DNA of 64,000 bases, taken from assembly GCA_036389345.1 (NCBI GenBank), contig DASVQD010000055.1, forward strand, positions 108,411 to 172,410. The letters run 5' to 3'. Position numbers and translations under genes: made by a program. Origin of the DNA: Allosphingosinicella sp036389345 (GTDB lineage: Bacteria; Pseudomonadota; Alphaproteobacteria; Sphingomonadales; Sphingomonadaceae). Below, one piece after another: positions 36,193 to 43,951 of this stretch. How positions within the stretch are numbered: position 1 is the first letter of the stretch; every line of letters begins with the position of its first letter. The notes beneath the pieces were generated by a model that saw nothing but the letters and a program-made list of their open reading frames with translations, was not told where the DNA came from and did no database searches.

Positions 36193-37115
36193 TCCGCGAG
36201 CCTCCCACGCGCGTCCCGGCAATCCCGTGCCATCTGCGCGGCCAGCGCGTCCAGGCTCTCGAATTTCGCTTCAGGCCTTAGAAAATCTATGAGCTCCACC
36301 TCCAGGTTCCGTCCGTAAAGGTCGCCCTCGAAGTCGAAGAAATAGGGCTCGAGCAGCTCCTTGGGCGGCTCGAACGTCGGCCGGATGCCGAGATTGGCCG
36401 CTCCGCCGAGAATCGTCCCGTCGTCGAGCCGGCCCCTCACCGCATAGATTCCGAAGCGCGGCCGCAAATAGGGGCCGAGCGCGAGATTGGCGGTCGGATA
36501 GCCCATCTCCCGCCCTCTCTTGTCGCCATGCTCGACGATGCCCTCGATGGCGAACGGCCGGGTAAGCAGCCGGGCTGCCGTCCGGCAGTCTCCGGCCTGG
36601 AGCGCGCCCCGGATGCGGCTCGACGAGACCGGCCCCTCCTTGTCCGAGACCGGAGCCACCGAATCCACCGAAAAGCCAAGGCGGGATCCGGCCTCGGCGA
36701 GGACCGCGACATTGCCGCCACGCCCCTGGCCGAAGGTGAAGTCCTCCCCCGTCACGACCCCCGCGGCGCCGATCAGTCCGAGCAGGGTGTCGAAGATGAA
36801 ATCGGGCGCCGGAGTGGCGGCCAGCTCGGCTCCGAACCGGAAGACGATCATCGCATCCGCACCGGCGGCGGCGAACAGCCGCTGGCGCTGGTCGAGGCTG
36901 GTCAGCCGGAAGGCGGGCGCTTCGGGCCGGAAGTAGCGCACCGGATGCGGATCGAAGGTCGCGACCAGAACCGGCCTCCCCTCCGCCCGGCCGCGCTCGA
37001 CCGCCCGGCCGACCACCGCCTGGTGGCCGATGTGAAATCCGTCGAAATTGCCAAGCGCGACGATGCCCCCGCGAAGCGCCTGCGGAACCGCCGAGCCGCC
37101 GTCCAGCCGCTCCAT
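36189..37115 (-). CDS. ribF: Bifunctional riboflavin kinase / FAD synthetase
   Basis: 308 residues. N-terminal nucleotidyltransferase with ALGNFDGFHIGHQAVV (HxGH motif) and SSSRIRGALQAGD; C-terminal flavokinase with GYPTANLAL, GIYAVRG and ANLGIRPTF. Converts riboflavin to FMN and FMN to FAD. First gene of the minus-strand operon ribF - GDPD - ileS - lspA - DUF3035. No FMN riboswitch is visible upstream. Confidence 0.95.
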   Translation of the reverse strand: MERLDGGSAVPQALRGGIVALGNFDGFHIGHQAVVGRAVERGRAEGRPVLVATFDPHPVRYFRPEAPAFRLTSLDQRQRLFAAAGADAMIVFRFGAELAATPAPDFIFDTLLGLIGAAGVVTGEDFTFGQGRGGNVAVLAEAGSRLGFSVDSVAPVSDKEGPVSSSRIRGALQAGDCRTAARLLTRPFAIEGIVEHGDKRGREMGYPTANLALGPYLRPRFGIYAVRGRLDDGTILGGAANLGIRPTFEPPKELLEPYFFDFEGDLYGRNLEVELIDFLRPEAKFESLDALAAQMARDCRDARGRLAE

Positions 37116-37337
37116 GCCGGGCGGTATAGGAGAGGGGGAGGGGACGGTAAACCTCCGCGGGGCCGCCTTTTGGCCCCCCGGCCCGCGGCGGTTCGTGAAC
37201 GGCGACTGTCAGGCTCGTTCAGACGTTCATCATCGCTTGTAGTGCAGAGGCTTCCCCGCCCTCCACGGCCGGCGCGGAGTCGACGATGTATGTCGCGCAC
37301 CGGCCCGGAAGGGACCCTCCAGTTGAGTAACGGGGGC
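37116..37337. other. Intergenic region between ribF and the WGxxGxxG gene
   Basis: The 270 bp gap holds the ribF upstream region and the stem-loop described separately. The rest (for example ggggaggggacggt and ggccgccttttggccccccggccc) shows no credible coding frame. No specific regulatory site could be identified. Confidence 0.4.
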
Positions 37338-37371
37338 GGGGCCGGCATTCGCAAGCACGGATGCCGGCCCC
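37338..37371 (-). terminator. Stem-loop downstream of the WGxxGxxG gene
   Basis: GGGGCCGGCAT (37338-37348) and ATGCCGGCCCC (37361-37371) form a perfect 11-bp stem with a 12-nt loop, 13 bp beyond the stop of the minus-strand gene ending at 37385. No U-tract follows. Confidence 0.6.
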
Positions 37372-37384
37372 GACTATCTCGGCC

Positions 37385-37792
37385 CTACGGCCTGCCGTCC
37401 CGGGTGGGATCGACCCGCACATGGTGGGCGTCGTCGCGCTTCCTGAGACCGAGCAGCCCGGCCAGGCCGAGAAGCCCGAGCAAGCCCCATTTCCCGCCGT
37501 CGCCGTCGTCATCGTCGCGACCGTCGCCCACTCCGGTGGCGTCGGCGGCATTGGCCGCCGCCCCGTCCAGTCCGTCGCGGCCGTCGCGGTCGGCACGGTC
37601 GTCGCGGGCCTCGCGCTCGGCCGAGGCATTGGCCGCCTCGTTGGCGAGCGCTCCGGCCTGCGCCTGGACGTCATTGGCCTGCTCGGCGATGTCCTTCGCC
37701 TTCTCGGCGAGATCTTCCTGGGCCCAGGCCGGCGCCGAAAGGCTGAGCATGGCGGCGGACGCGAGCGCCGCCCGGATCGACGATTTGCGCAT
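37385..37792 (-). CDS. WGxxGxxG-CTERM domain protein, exported
   Basis: 135 residues. Signal peptide to about residue 24 (LSLSAPAWAQ), an Ala/Asp/Glu-rich low-complexity middle (GDGRDDDDGDGG) and the C-terminal motif KWGLLGLLGLAGLLGLRKRD (W102), which matches the WGxxGxxG sorting-type signal common in sphingomonads. Unusually, about 15 residues (DAHHVRVDPTRDGRP) follow the motif. Expected to be envelope-attached; function unknown. A GGAAC-N17-CGTT promoter lies upstream and a stem-loop downstream, so it is probably a single-gene unit of the general stress response. Confidence 0.85.
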   Translation of the reverse strand: MRKSSIRAALASAAMLSLSAPAWAQEDLAEKAKDIAEQANDVQAQAGALANEAANASAEREARDDRADRDGRDGLDGAAANAADATGVGDGRDDDDGDGGKWGLLGLLGLAGLLGLRKRDDAHHVRVDPTRDGRP

Positions 37793-37838
37793 GAATTTCC
37801 TCCTGTTGCGCCCGGCATTTCGCGCCGGGCGGCTTTGA

Positions 37839-37864
37839 AACGGGCGAAGCTCCGAGACTGTTCC
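37839..37864 (-). promoter_or_regulatory. EcfG-type general stress promoter
   Basis: Reading the minus strand, GGAAC (37864-37860), 17 bp, then CGTT (37842-37839) matches the alphaproteobacterial EcfG (extracytoplasmic sigma factor) consensus GGAAC-N16/17-CGTT. The -10 lies 46 bp upstream of the ATG at 37792. Confidence 0.65.
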
Positions 37865-37922
37865 GGAGCAGCAACGAGCGCCACGGGTTCGCCAGGCCCC
37901 GTGGCGCTGCTAAAGCGCTCAT

Positions 37923-38246
37923 GTGAGCGCGATCGCGTATATCGGCGCGGCTGTGGCGGACATCGCCGGCTGCTTCGCCTCCTGGGCTTGGCTTCGGCTC
38001 GACCGCTCGCCCTGGTGGCTGGTCCCGGGGACGGCCTCCCTCGTGCTGTTCGCCTGGCTCCTCACCCTGGTCGAGACCGGGCATGCGGGCCGCGCCTACG
38101 CGGCTTACGGCGGAGTCTATATCGTCGCCTCGATCCTCTGGCTCTGGCTTGTGGAAGGGGCGAGGCCGGACCGCTGGGACATCGTCGGCGCCTCTATCTG
38201 CCTGGGTGGGACTGCGATAATCCTGTTCGGGCCGAGGCCGGCCTGA
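37923..38246 (+). CDS. YnfA family (UPF0060) small membrane protein
   Basis: 107 residues with four membrane helices. Strong family match: AAVADIAGCFASWAWLRL, LLTLVETGHAGRAYAAYGGVY and a C-terminal hydrophobic segment ending GGTAIILFG. YnfA proteins belong to the small multidrug-resistance superfamily and have been reported to export some cationic compounds; the natural substrate is uncertain. GTG start at 37923 (an overlapping ATG at 37921 is out of frame). Divergent from the WGxxGxxG gene. Confidence 0.88.
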   Translation: MSAIAYIGAAVADIAGCFASWAWLRLDRSPWWLVPGTASLVLFAWLLTLVETGHAGRAYAAYGGVYIVASILWLWLVEGARPDRWDIVGASICLGGTAIILFGPRPA

Positions 38247-38274
38247 TCCGCTCGTCGACTCAAGGAAGTTTTGA

Positions 38275-38601
38275 ATGCCCCGAGAGGTCAAACCGGAAAT
38301 CGACGGCTATAGGGCGCTTGCAAGGGCCGGCCGGAACCTCGAGCAGGCTTGCCGGATCATGGCGCCGGGGCGGCCTCGGGACGGCAGCGAAGAATGGCTG
38401 CTTCTGGCCACTTTGATCGGGGAGGCGGATCTGGCCTTCCGCGAAGCGCGAAGTCGCGATCCCTCGCTCGAACTTCCGCTGCTCGAAAAGGCGATCGAAG
38501 AATATTACGACATGACCGGCGGCTTCACCGATCCCGAATTCCTTCGGCTCACCCGGGCGGCGCGGCGGCGTAACCCGAAGCTGTTCCGGGCGGGTTTGTA
38601 A
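38275..38601 (+). CDS. Small hypothetical protein
   Basis: 108 residues, soluble, charged and mostly helical (GYRALARAGRNLEQACRIM, EADLAFREARSRDPSLELP, AIEEYYDMTGGF). ATG at 38275 behind AAGGAAG. No known family recognised. 28 bp after the YnfA-like gene, so possibly co-transcribed. Codon use matches neighbouring genes. Confidence 0.65.
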   Translation: MPREVKPEIDGYRALARAGRNLEQACRIMAPGRPRDGSEEWLLLATLIGEADLAFREARSRDPSLELPLLEKAIEEYYDMTGGFTDPEFLRLTRAARRRNPKLFRAGL

Positions 38602-38665
38602 AGCCCTTCATCCTCCCCTAGTGCGCTCCTGTCGAAGCGCATCGACCGTCCGTGGAAAGGACCCC

Positions 38666-39286
38666 ATGACCCTCACCGCAATCGCCCTCAACTGCACGCT
38701 CAAGCCGAGCGGCGGCGAGAGCTCCTCGACCGACAAGATGATCGGGCTTCTCGTCTCCGAGCTCAAGAAGCGGGACGTCGGGTTCCGGGGGACGATCCGG
38801 ATCGCGGATCATGAAGTGAAGCCCGGAGTGACTTCCGACGAAGGGGGTGGGGACGAATGGCCCGAGCTTCGCCGCCGGATCCTCGATGCCGACATCCTCA
38901 TCTTCGGAACCCCGATCTGGATGGGGCAGATGTCGAGCCTGGCCAAAAGGGTCGTCGAGCGAATGGACGCCTTCATCTCGGAGACGGACGACAAGGGCCG
39001 GATGCCGAGCTTCGGAAAGATCGCCCTGGTCGCGGTGGTCGGAAACGAGGACGGCGCCCATTGCGTCTCGGCCCAGCTCTACCAGGCGCTGTCCGACACC
39101 GGCTGGACGGTCCCGGCCCTGGCGACGGCTTATTGGGTCGGCGAGGCGATGGGCAGCGTCGACTTCCAGGACCTGCCTAACATCCCGGACAAGGTGATGG
39201 AGACGGCGGCGATGGCCGCGGGCAACGCGGCGCACCTGGCGGAGATGCTGAAGGCGCGGCCTTATCCGGGGGTGGAGGAGGATTGA
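38666..39286 (+). CDS. Flavodoxin-like NADPH-dependent FMN reductase family protein
   Basis: 206 residues. Flavodoxin-like fold: AIALNCTLKPSGGESSSTDK (phosphate-binding loop), DILIFGTPIWMGQMSSLAKR (second FMN loop) and LVAVVGNEDGAHCVSAQ. Members reduce quinones, azo compounds or chromate using NAD(P)H and FMN. ATG at 38666 preceded by AAAGGA; the frame back to 38621 lacks a good ribosome-binding site. Substrate unknown. Confidence 0.85.
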   Translation: MTLTAIALNCTLKPSGGESSSTDKMIGLLVSELKKRDVGFRGTIRIADHEVKPGVTSDEGGGDEWPELRRRILDADILIFGTPIWMGQMSSLAKRVVERMDAFISETDDKGRMPSFGKIALVAVVGNEDGAHCVSAQLYQALSDTGWTVPALATAYWVGEAMGSVDFQDLPNIPDKVMETAAMAAGNAAHLAEMLKARPYPGVEED

Positions 39287-39316
39287 GGGCCCTCTCGTCG
39301 TCCGGGGCTCCTCGCC

Positions 39317-39337
39317 ATCCCGGGATTGACCCGGGAT
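39317..39337. terminator. Stem-loop between convergent genes
   Basis: ATCCCGGG (39317-39324), loop attga, CCCGGGAT (39330-39337): a perfect 8-bp stem between the FMN reductase gene and the converging phosphatase gene. It resembles one arm of the CCGGGATCCATG-type repeats. Confidence 0.55.
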
Positions 39338-39408
39338 CCATGGACACGGTGGCATGATATGATCGAAGGACCGCGTTCAAGGATTTCCGGCCTGCGCCGG
39401 AATGGCGG

Positions 39409-39903
39409 CTAAGGCGCCGTCTCGAGCCTCAGCCGTTCCACCGTTCCGTCCCGCCCTACCCGGAAAATATCTCCGTAATCCGCCTCCGCGAGATCCGCGG
39501 GCCTCGGCCCGCCCAGCCCGGCGACGATGTCCGGCACGGTGTTGCTGTGACCGATGATCAGCACCGTCCCGGACTCCGCTTTCACCCTCGCCAGCAGGCC
39601 CGGAGTGTCCCTCGGATCATATTCCCTGACCGCGATGCCCAGCCGGGCGGCCAGCGGCGCCGCCGTCTCCCGCGCCCGCCGCGTCGTGCTGACGTAGATC
39701 GCCGCCGGCCGATCCGTCCCGAACCAGGAAGCGAGCCGCTCGGCATTGCGCGCGCCCTCCTCGCTCAGCGCCGGATCCGGCCCTTCCGCCTTCTGCAGAT
39801 GCCGGACGACGTACCAGCTCGGCTTGGTCGGTTGGCCCGACGTCGTGGCGCAGGCGGGGAGCGCGAGAAGCAACAAAGCGGCGAAGGCACGGAACAAGGT
39901 CAT
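39409..39903 (-). CDS. Histidine phosphatase superfamily protein (SixA-like), lipoprotein
   Basis: 164 residues. Signal with LPAC lipobox (LLLALPACATT). Histidine-phosphatase core: YVVRHLQKAEGPDPALSEEG, in which the usual RHG has become RHL while the catalytic His is kept, TTRRARETAAPLA, and GHSNTVPDIVAGLG with the second His. SixA-type enzymes remove phosphate from protein His or small molecules; the signal places this one in the periplasm. ATG at 39903. Divergent from the branched-chain dehydrogenase genes. Confidence 0.82.
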   Translation of the reverse strand: MTLFRAFAALLLLALPACATTSGQPTKPSWYVVRHLQKAEGPDPALSEEGARNAERLASWFGTDRPAAIYVSTTRRARETAAPLAARLGIAVREYDPRDTPGLLARVKAESGTVLIIGHSNTVPDIVAGLGGPRPADLAEADYGDIFRVGRDGTVERLRLETAP

Positions 39904-40005
39904 GGTGTCGCTCCTTTGACCCGGTAACTGCCCCGCCGGGCGCAGCTTCACAAGGGCGGCGACACGGGTTACGGGCGCTTCGAGCCGCAACGAACAGGGC
40001 CAAGG

Positions 40006-41277
40006 ATGAACAACCAAAGCGAGCGCCCGAACCGGCCGGCGCTCTCCCTTCATGTCCCGGAGCCGCCGGCGCGGCCGGGGGACGAGATCGACTTCAGCCA
40101 TATCGAGATCCAGGCCGCCGGAAGCGTCCGTCGCCCCGATTCGTCCGCCCCGGCCGCGGACACCCATGAGCTGGTCTACTCCCTCGTGAGGGTGCTCGAC
40201 GACGAGGGCAAAGCGGTCGGCCCCTGGGATCCGAAGCTCGACGGCGACTCGCTCCGCCGGATCCTTCGCGACATGATGATGGTCCGGACCTACGACGACC
40301 GGATGTACCGCGCCCAGAGGCAGGGCAAGACCAGCTTCTACATGAAGTCGACCGGCGAGGAGGCGATCGCGGTCGCCGGGGCCCACGCCCTCGACCGCGA
40401 CGACATGTGCTTCCCGACCTATCGCCAGCAGGGCCTGCTCGTCGCCCGCGACTATCCGCTCGTCCAGATGATGTGCCAGGTCTATTCGAACAGGGGCGAT
40501 CCGCTGAAGGGCCGCCAGCTCCCCATCATGTACGCGTCCAATTCGCACGGCTTCTTCACCATCTCGGGGAACCTCGCCACCCAATTCCCGCAGGCCGTCG
40601 GATGGGCGATGGCCTCGGCGATCGCCGGCGACAGCCGGATCGCTTCGGCCTATATCGGCGACGGCTCCACCGCCGAGGGCGATTTCCACGCCGCCTGCAC
40701 CTTCGCGGGCGTCTACCGTGCCCCGGTCATCCTCAACGTCGTCAACAACCAGTGGGCGATCTCGACCTTCTCGGGGATCGCCGGGGGCGACCTCACGACC
40801 TTCGCCGCCCGCGCAGTCGGCTACGGGATCGCCGGGTTGCGCGTCGACGGCAACGACGCGCTCGCCGTCTACGCCGCGACCCGCTGGGCCGCCGACCGGG
40901 CCCGGGCCAATCTCGGCCCGACCCTCATCGAATTCTTCACCTACCGGGTCGAAGGCCATTCCACCTCCGACGACCCCTCGGTCTACCGGCCCCAGAATGC
41001 CGGCGCGCAATGGCCGCTCGGCGACCCCGTCGAGCGCCTCAGGAAGCACCTCACCCTTCTCGGCGAATGGGACGACGAGCGTCATCAGGCCCTTCTCGAT
41101 GGCCTCGATTCCGAGGTCCGGGCCGCTCAGAAGGAAGCCGAGAAGCTGGGCACCCTCCAGTCCGATCCCTTCCTCGACATCGCCTCGATGTTCGAGGACG
41201 TGTTCGAGGAGCTGCCCTGGCACCTCAGGGAACAGCAGGCCCAGGCGATCGCGGAAGGCGAGGCGAAGCGCAAATGA
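40006..41277 (+). CDS. bkdA1: Branched-chain 2-oxoacid dehydrogenase E1 alpha subunit
   Basis: 423 residues. Thiamine diphosphate E1 alpha: SFYMKSTGEEAIAVAGAHAL, CFPTYRQQGLLVARDYPL, the TPP motif GDGSTAEGDFHAACTFAG ending VVNNQWAIS, and RVEGHSTSDDPSVYRP with the phosphorylation-loop region. The long N-terminus and PTYRQQG are typical of branched-chain (BCKDH) rather than pyruvate dehydrogenase. Decarboxylates 2-oxoacids of Val, Leu and Ile. ATG overlaps nothing upstream; the stop overlaps E1 beta in ATGA. Confidence 0.94.
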   Translation: MNNQSERPNRPALSLHVPEPPARPGDEIDFSHIEIQAAGSVRRPDSSAPAADTHELVYSLVRVLDDEGKAVGPWDPKLDGDSLRRILRDMMMVRTYDDRMYRAQRQGKTSFYMKSTGEEAIAVAGAHALDRDDMCFPTYRQQGLLVARDYPLVQMMCQVYSNRGDPLKGRQLPIMYASNSHGFFTISGNLATQFPQAVGWAMASAIAGDSRIASAYIGDGSTAEGDFHAACTFAGVYRAPVILNVVNNQWAISTFSGIAGGDLTTFAARAVGYGIAGLRVDGNDALAVYAATRWAADRARANLGPTLIEFFTYRVEGHSTSDDPSVYRPQNAGAQWPLGDPVERLRKHLTLLGEWDDERHQALLDGLDSEVRAAQKEAEKLGTLQSDPFLDIASMFEDVFEELPWHLREQQAQAIAEGEAKRK

Positions 41278-42287
41278 CCGTCATGAACATGATCCAGGCG
41301 CTCAACAGCGCCCACAAAGTCATGATGGAGCGCGACCCCGCCTGCGTCGTGCTGGGCGAGGACGTGGGCTATTTCGGCGGGGTGTTCCGGGTCACCGAGG
41401 GCCTCCAGAAGCAGTTCGGAAAGCAGCGCTCGTTCGACGCTCCCATCTCCGAAAACGGGATCATGGCGGTCGCCATCGGAATGGCGGCCTACGGCCTCAA
41501 GCCCATCGCCGAGATCCAGTTCGCCGACTACATCTACCCCGGCTTCGACCAGATCGTCTCCGAGGCCGCCAAGATGCGCTACCGGTCGGCGGGCGAGTGG
41601 AGCCTTCCGATGGTGGTGCGCTCGCCTTATGGCGGCGGAATCTTCGGCGGACAGACCCACAGCCAGTCGCCCGAGGCGCTGTTCGCCCATGTCGCGGGCA
41701 TCAAGACGGTGATCCCGTCCAACCCCTACGACGCCAAGGGCCTCCTCATCGCCGCGATCGAGGATCCGGACCCGGTCCTCTTCTTCGAGCCCAAGCGGAT
41801 CTATAACGGCCCGTTCGACGGCTATTACGAGCGCCCGGTCACGCCCTGGGCCAAGCATCCGGCGGCCGAGGTCCCTGACGGCCATTATACCGTGCCGCTC
41901 GGCAAGGCGGCCGTCGTGAAGGAGGGCGAGGAGGTCACCATCCTCGCCTACGGGACCATGGTCCACGTCGCCCTCGCCACCGCGGCGGCCGAGGGGATCG
42001 ACGCGGAGGTGGTCGACCTTCGCTCGATCGTGCCCGTGGACATCGAGACGATTGAGGCTTCGGTGAAGAAGACCGGGCGCTGCGTCGTCCTCCACGAGGC
42101 CACCCGAACCGCCGGCTTCGGCGCCGAGCTTTCCGCGCTCGTCCAGGAGCGCTGCTTCTACCATCTGGAAGCGCCCGTCGCCCGGGTCACGGGCTGGGAC
42201 ACGCCCTATCCGCATTCGATGGAATGGGCCTATTTCCCGGGACCGGTGAGGCTCGGCCTCGCGCTCAAGAAGACTTTGGAGGATTGA
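41274..42287 (+). CDS. bkdA2: Branched-chain 2-oxoacid dehydrogenase E1 beta subunit
   Basis: 337 residues. Transketolase pyrimidine domain (VVLGEDVGYFGGVFRVTEGL, FDAPISENGIMAVAIGMA, EIQFADYIYPGFDQIVSEAA) and C-terminal domain (LRSIVPVDIETIEASVKKTG, HEATRTAGFGAELSA). Pairs with E1 alpha to form the heterotetramer. Starts in ATGA with E1 alpha. A palindromic repeat separates it from E2. Confidence 0.94.
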   Translation: MTVMNMIQALNSAHKVMMERDPACVVLGEDVGYFGGVFRVTEGLQKQFGKQRSFDAPISENGIMAVAIGMAAYGLKPIAEIQFADYIYPGFDQIVSEAAKMRYRSAGEWSLPMVVRSPYGGGIFGGQTHSQSPEALFAHVAGIKTVIPSNPYDAKGLLIAAIEDPDPVLFFEPKRIYNGPFDGYYERPVTPWAKHPAAEVPDGHYTVPLGKAAVVKEGEEVTILAYGTMVHVALATAAAEGIDAEVVDLRSIVPVDIETIEASVKKTGRCVVLHEATRTAGFGAELSALVQERCFYHLEAPVARVTGWDTPYPHSMEWAYFPGPVRLGLALKKTLED

Positions 42288-42309
42288 CGGGATGATGACC
42301 GAATCATCC

Positions 42310-42393
42310 CGTCATTGCGAGGAGCGTAGCGACGCGGCAATCAGCCGGCCTTCCGAGGCCGCTCTGGATTGCTTCGCTTCGCTCGCAATGACG
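42310..42393. repeat. Palindromic repeat (CGTCATTGCGAGGAGCG type)
   Basis: Arms cgtcattgcgaggagcg and cgctcgcaatgacg with inner gcaatca / tggattgc; same as 14950 and 48531. Located inside the bkd operon between E1 beta and E2. Confidence 0.9.
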
Positions 42394-42411
42394 GCTAAGT
42401 AGAGGACCAGC

Positions 42412-43773
42412 ATGGCGCGCTTCGAATTCAAGCTGCCCGACATCGGCGAAGGCATTGCCGAGGCGGAGATCGTCCAGTGGCACGTCGCCGTCGGCGACTC
42501 CGTGAAGGAGGACCAGCAGCTCGCCGACATGATGACCGACAAGGCGACGGTCGAGATGGAAAGCCCCGTCGCGGGCAGGGTTGTCCAGCTGGCCGGCGAG
42601 GTCGGCGACCAGATCCCGATCGGCTCGGTGCTGGTCGTGATCGAGACCGAAAGCGACGTTTCCGCCCCCGAGCCCGGCTCCGACGAAACCTCCGCCGACG
42701 GCGAGCGTCACGACGAGGTTGCCCTCGCCGACGGCCTGGTCGAGGAGCGGCCGGAGCTGGAGGCCGCGATCCCGAGCACCGGCGAGCAGCAGGAAGGGTT
42801 CGGAGCGCACGAGCCCCCCCCACCCGTTCGCCCTGAGCCTGTCGAAGGGCCTTCTTCCTCTTCGAGCCCGACAAAAGGAGAGGGCTTCGACAAGCTCAGC
42901 CCGAACGGGGTTGAAGGCCGTGCTCAGGTCCTCGCCTCGCCCGCGGTCCGCGCCCGCGCCCGCGATCTCGGGATCGACCTGTCGCAGGTGAAGACCGCCG
43001 GGGACCGGATCCGCCATTCCGACCTCGACGCCTACCTCCTCTATAACGGCGGCGGAGTCTCGCGCTCGGGCGGCCAGCGCCGCCAGGACGAGACGGTCAA
43101 GGTCGTCGGCCTCCGCCGCAAGATCGCCGAGAACATGGCTGAGGCCAAGCGCCGTATCCCGCATTTCACCCTGGTCGAGGAATATGACGTCACCGCGCTC
43201 GAGCAGACCCGAGCGATGATGAACTCGGACCGCGGCGGCAATCCCAAGCTCACCCTGCTTCCGTTCCTCATCACCGCAATGGCCCGCACTCTCGCCGATT
43301 ATCCGCAGCTCAACACCCGCTACGACGACGACGAGAATCTCCTCCATCGCTCCGGCGCGGTTCACATGGGAATGGCGACCCAGACGCCGAACGGCCTCAT
43401 GGTCCCGGTCATCCGAAACGCCGACCGGCTCACCATCTGGGACATCGCCGGGGAGATCCTCCGGCTCTCCGAAGCCGCCCGCACCGGCAAGGCGAGCCGC
43501 GAGGAATTGTCGGGCTCCACCATCACCATCTCCAGCCTCGGCCCGATGGGCGGGATCGCCTCCACCCCGGTGATCAACCGCCCGGAAGTCGCGATCCTCG
43601 CCGTCAACAAGGTCGAGGAGAAGCCGGTCGTCGTCGAAGGCGAGCTCGAGATCCGCAAGCGGATGAACCTTTCGCTGAGCTGCGACCACCGGGTGGTCGA
43701 CGGATGGGACGCGGCGAACTTCATGCAGGATCTGAAGACGCTGGTGGAAAGCCCGCTGAAGCTTCTGGCGTAG
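42412..43773 (+). CDS. bkdB: Branched-chain 2-oxoacid dehydrogenase E2 (lipoamide acyltransferase), with repeat-derived linker
   Basis: 453 residues. Lipoyl domain with K44 in MTDKATVEM, then a linker, the peripheral subunit-binding domain (LASPAVRARARDLGIDLSQV), and the catalytic domain with H426 and D430 in SCDHRVVDGW. Transfers acyl groups from E1 to CoA. Residues about 138-166 of the linker (PVRPEPVEG through DKLSPNG) are the translation of a palindromic repeat of the same type as in ileS. No E3 (lipoamide dehydrogenase) gene follows, so E3 must be encoded elsewhere. Confidence 0.94.
   Translation: MARFEFKLPDIGEGIAEAEIVQWHVAVGDSVKEDQQLADMMTDKATVEMESPVAGRVVQLAGEVGDQIPIGSVLVVIETESDVSAPEPGSDETSADGERHDEVALADGLVEERPELEAAIPSTGEQQEGFGAHEPPPPVRPEPVEGPSSSSSPTKGEGFDKLSPNGVEGRAQVLASPAVRARARDLGIDLSQVKTAGDRIRHSDLDAYLLYNGGGVSRSGGQRRQDETVKVVGLRRKIAENMAEAKRRIPHFTLVEEYDVTALEQTRAMMNSDRGGNPKLTLLPFLITAMARTLADYPQLNTRYDDDENLLHRSGAVHMGMATQTPNGLMVPVIRNADRLTIWDIAGEILRLSEAARTGKASREELSGSTITISSLGPMGGIASTPVINRPEVAILAVNKVEEKPVVVEGELEIRKRMNLSLSCDHRVVDGWDAANFMQDLKTLVESPLKLLA
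42823..42908. repeat. Palindromic repeat inside the E2 coding sequence
   Basis: Arms cccgttcgccctgagcctgtcg and gcttcgacaagctcagcccg around a short spacer; same family as 33557-33638. Reading frame preserved; it encodes part of the flexible linker. Confidence 0.9.
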
Positions 43774-43775
43774 TC

Positions 43776-43912
43776 TGCCTCCCCGCCGCGAAGCGGTGGG
43801 GAGGGGGACCAGCGAAGCTGGTGGAGGGGTGACCTGCCCCGATCTGGCCCAAGTCACCCCTCCGCCAGGCAAAGCCTGGTCCCCCTCCCCGTGACTGCGT
43901 CACGGGGAGGCA
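43776..43912. repeat. Long palindromic repeat (TGCCTCCCCGCCGCG type)
   Basis: Outer arms tgcctccccg and cggggaggca, inner arms agctggtggaggggtgac and gtcacccctccgccaggc. Same layout as 7932-8096. Between E2 and phoD. Confidence 0.85.
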
Positions 43913-43951
43913 GGAGTTGCGCAGTTCCGCATCCCCCGCCACAACCCTTCC

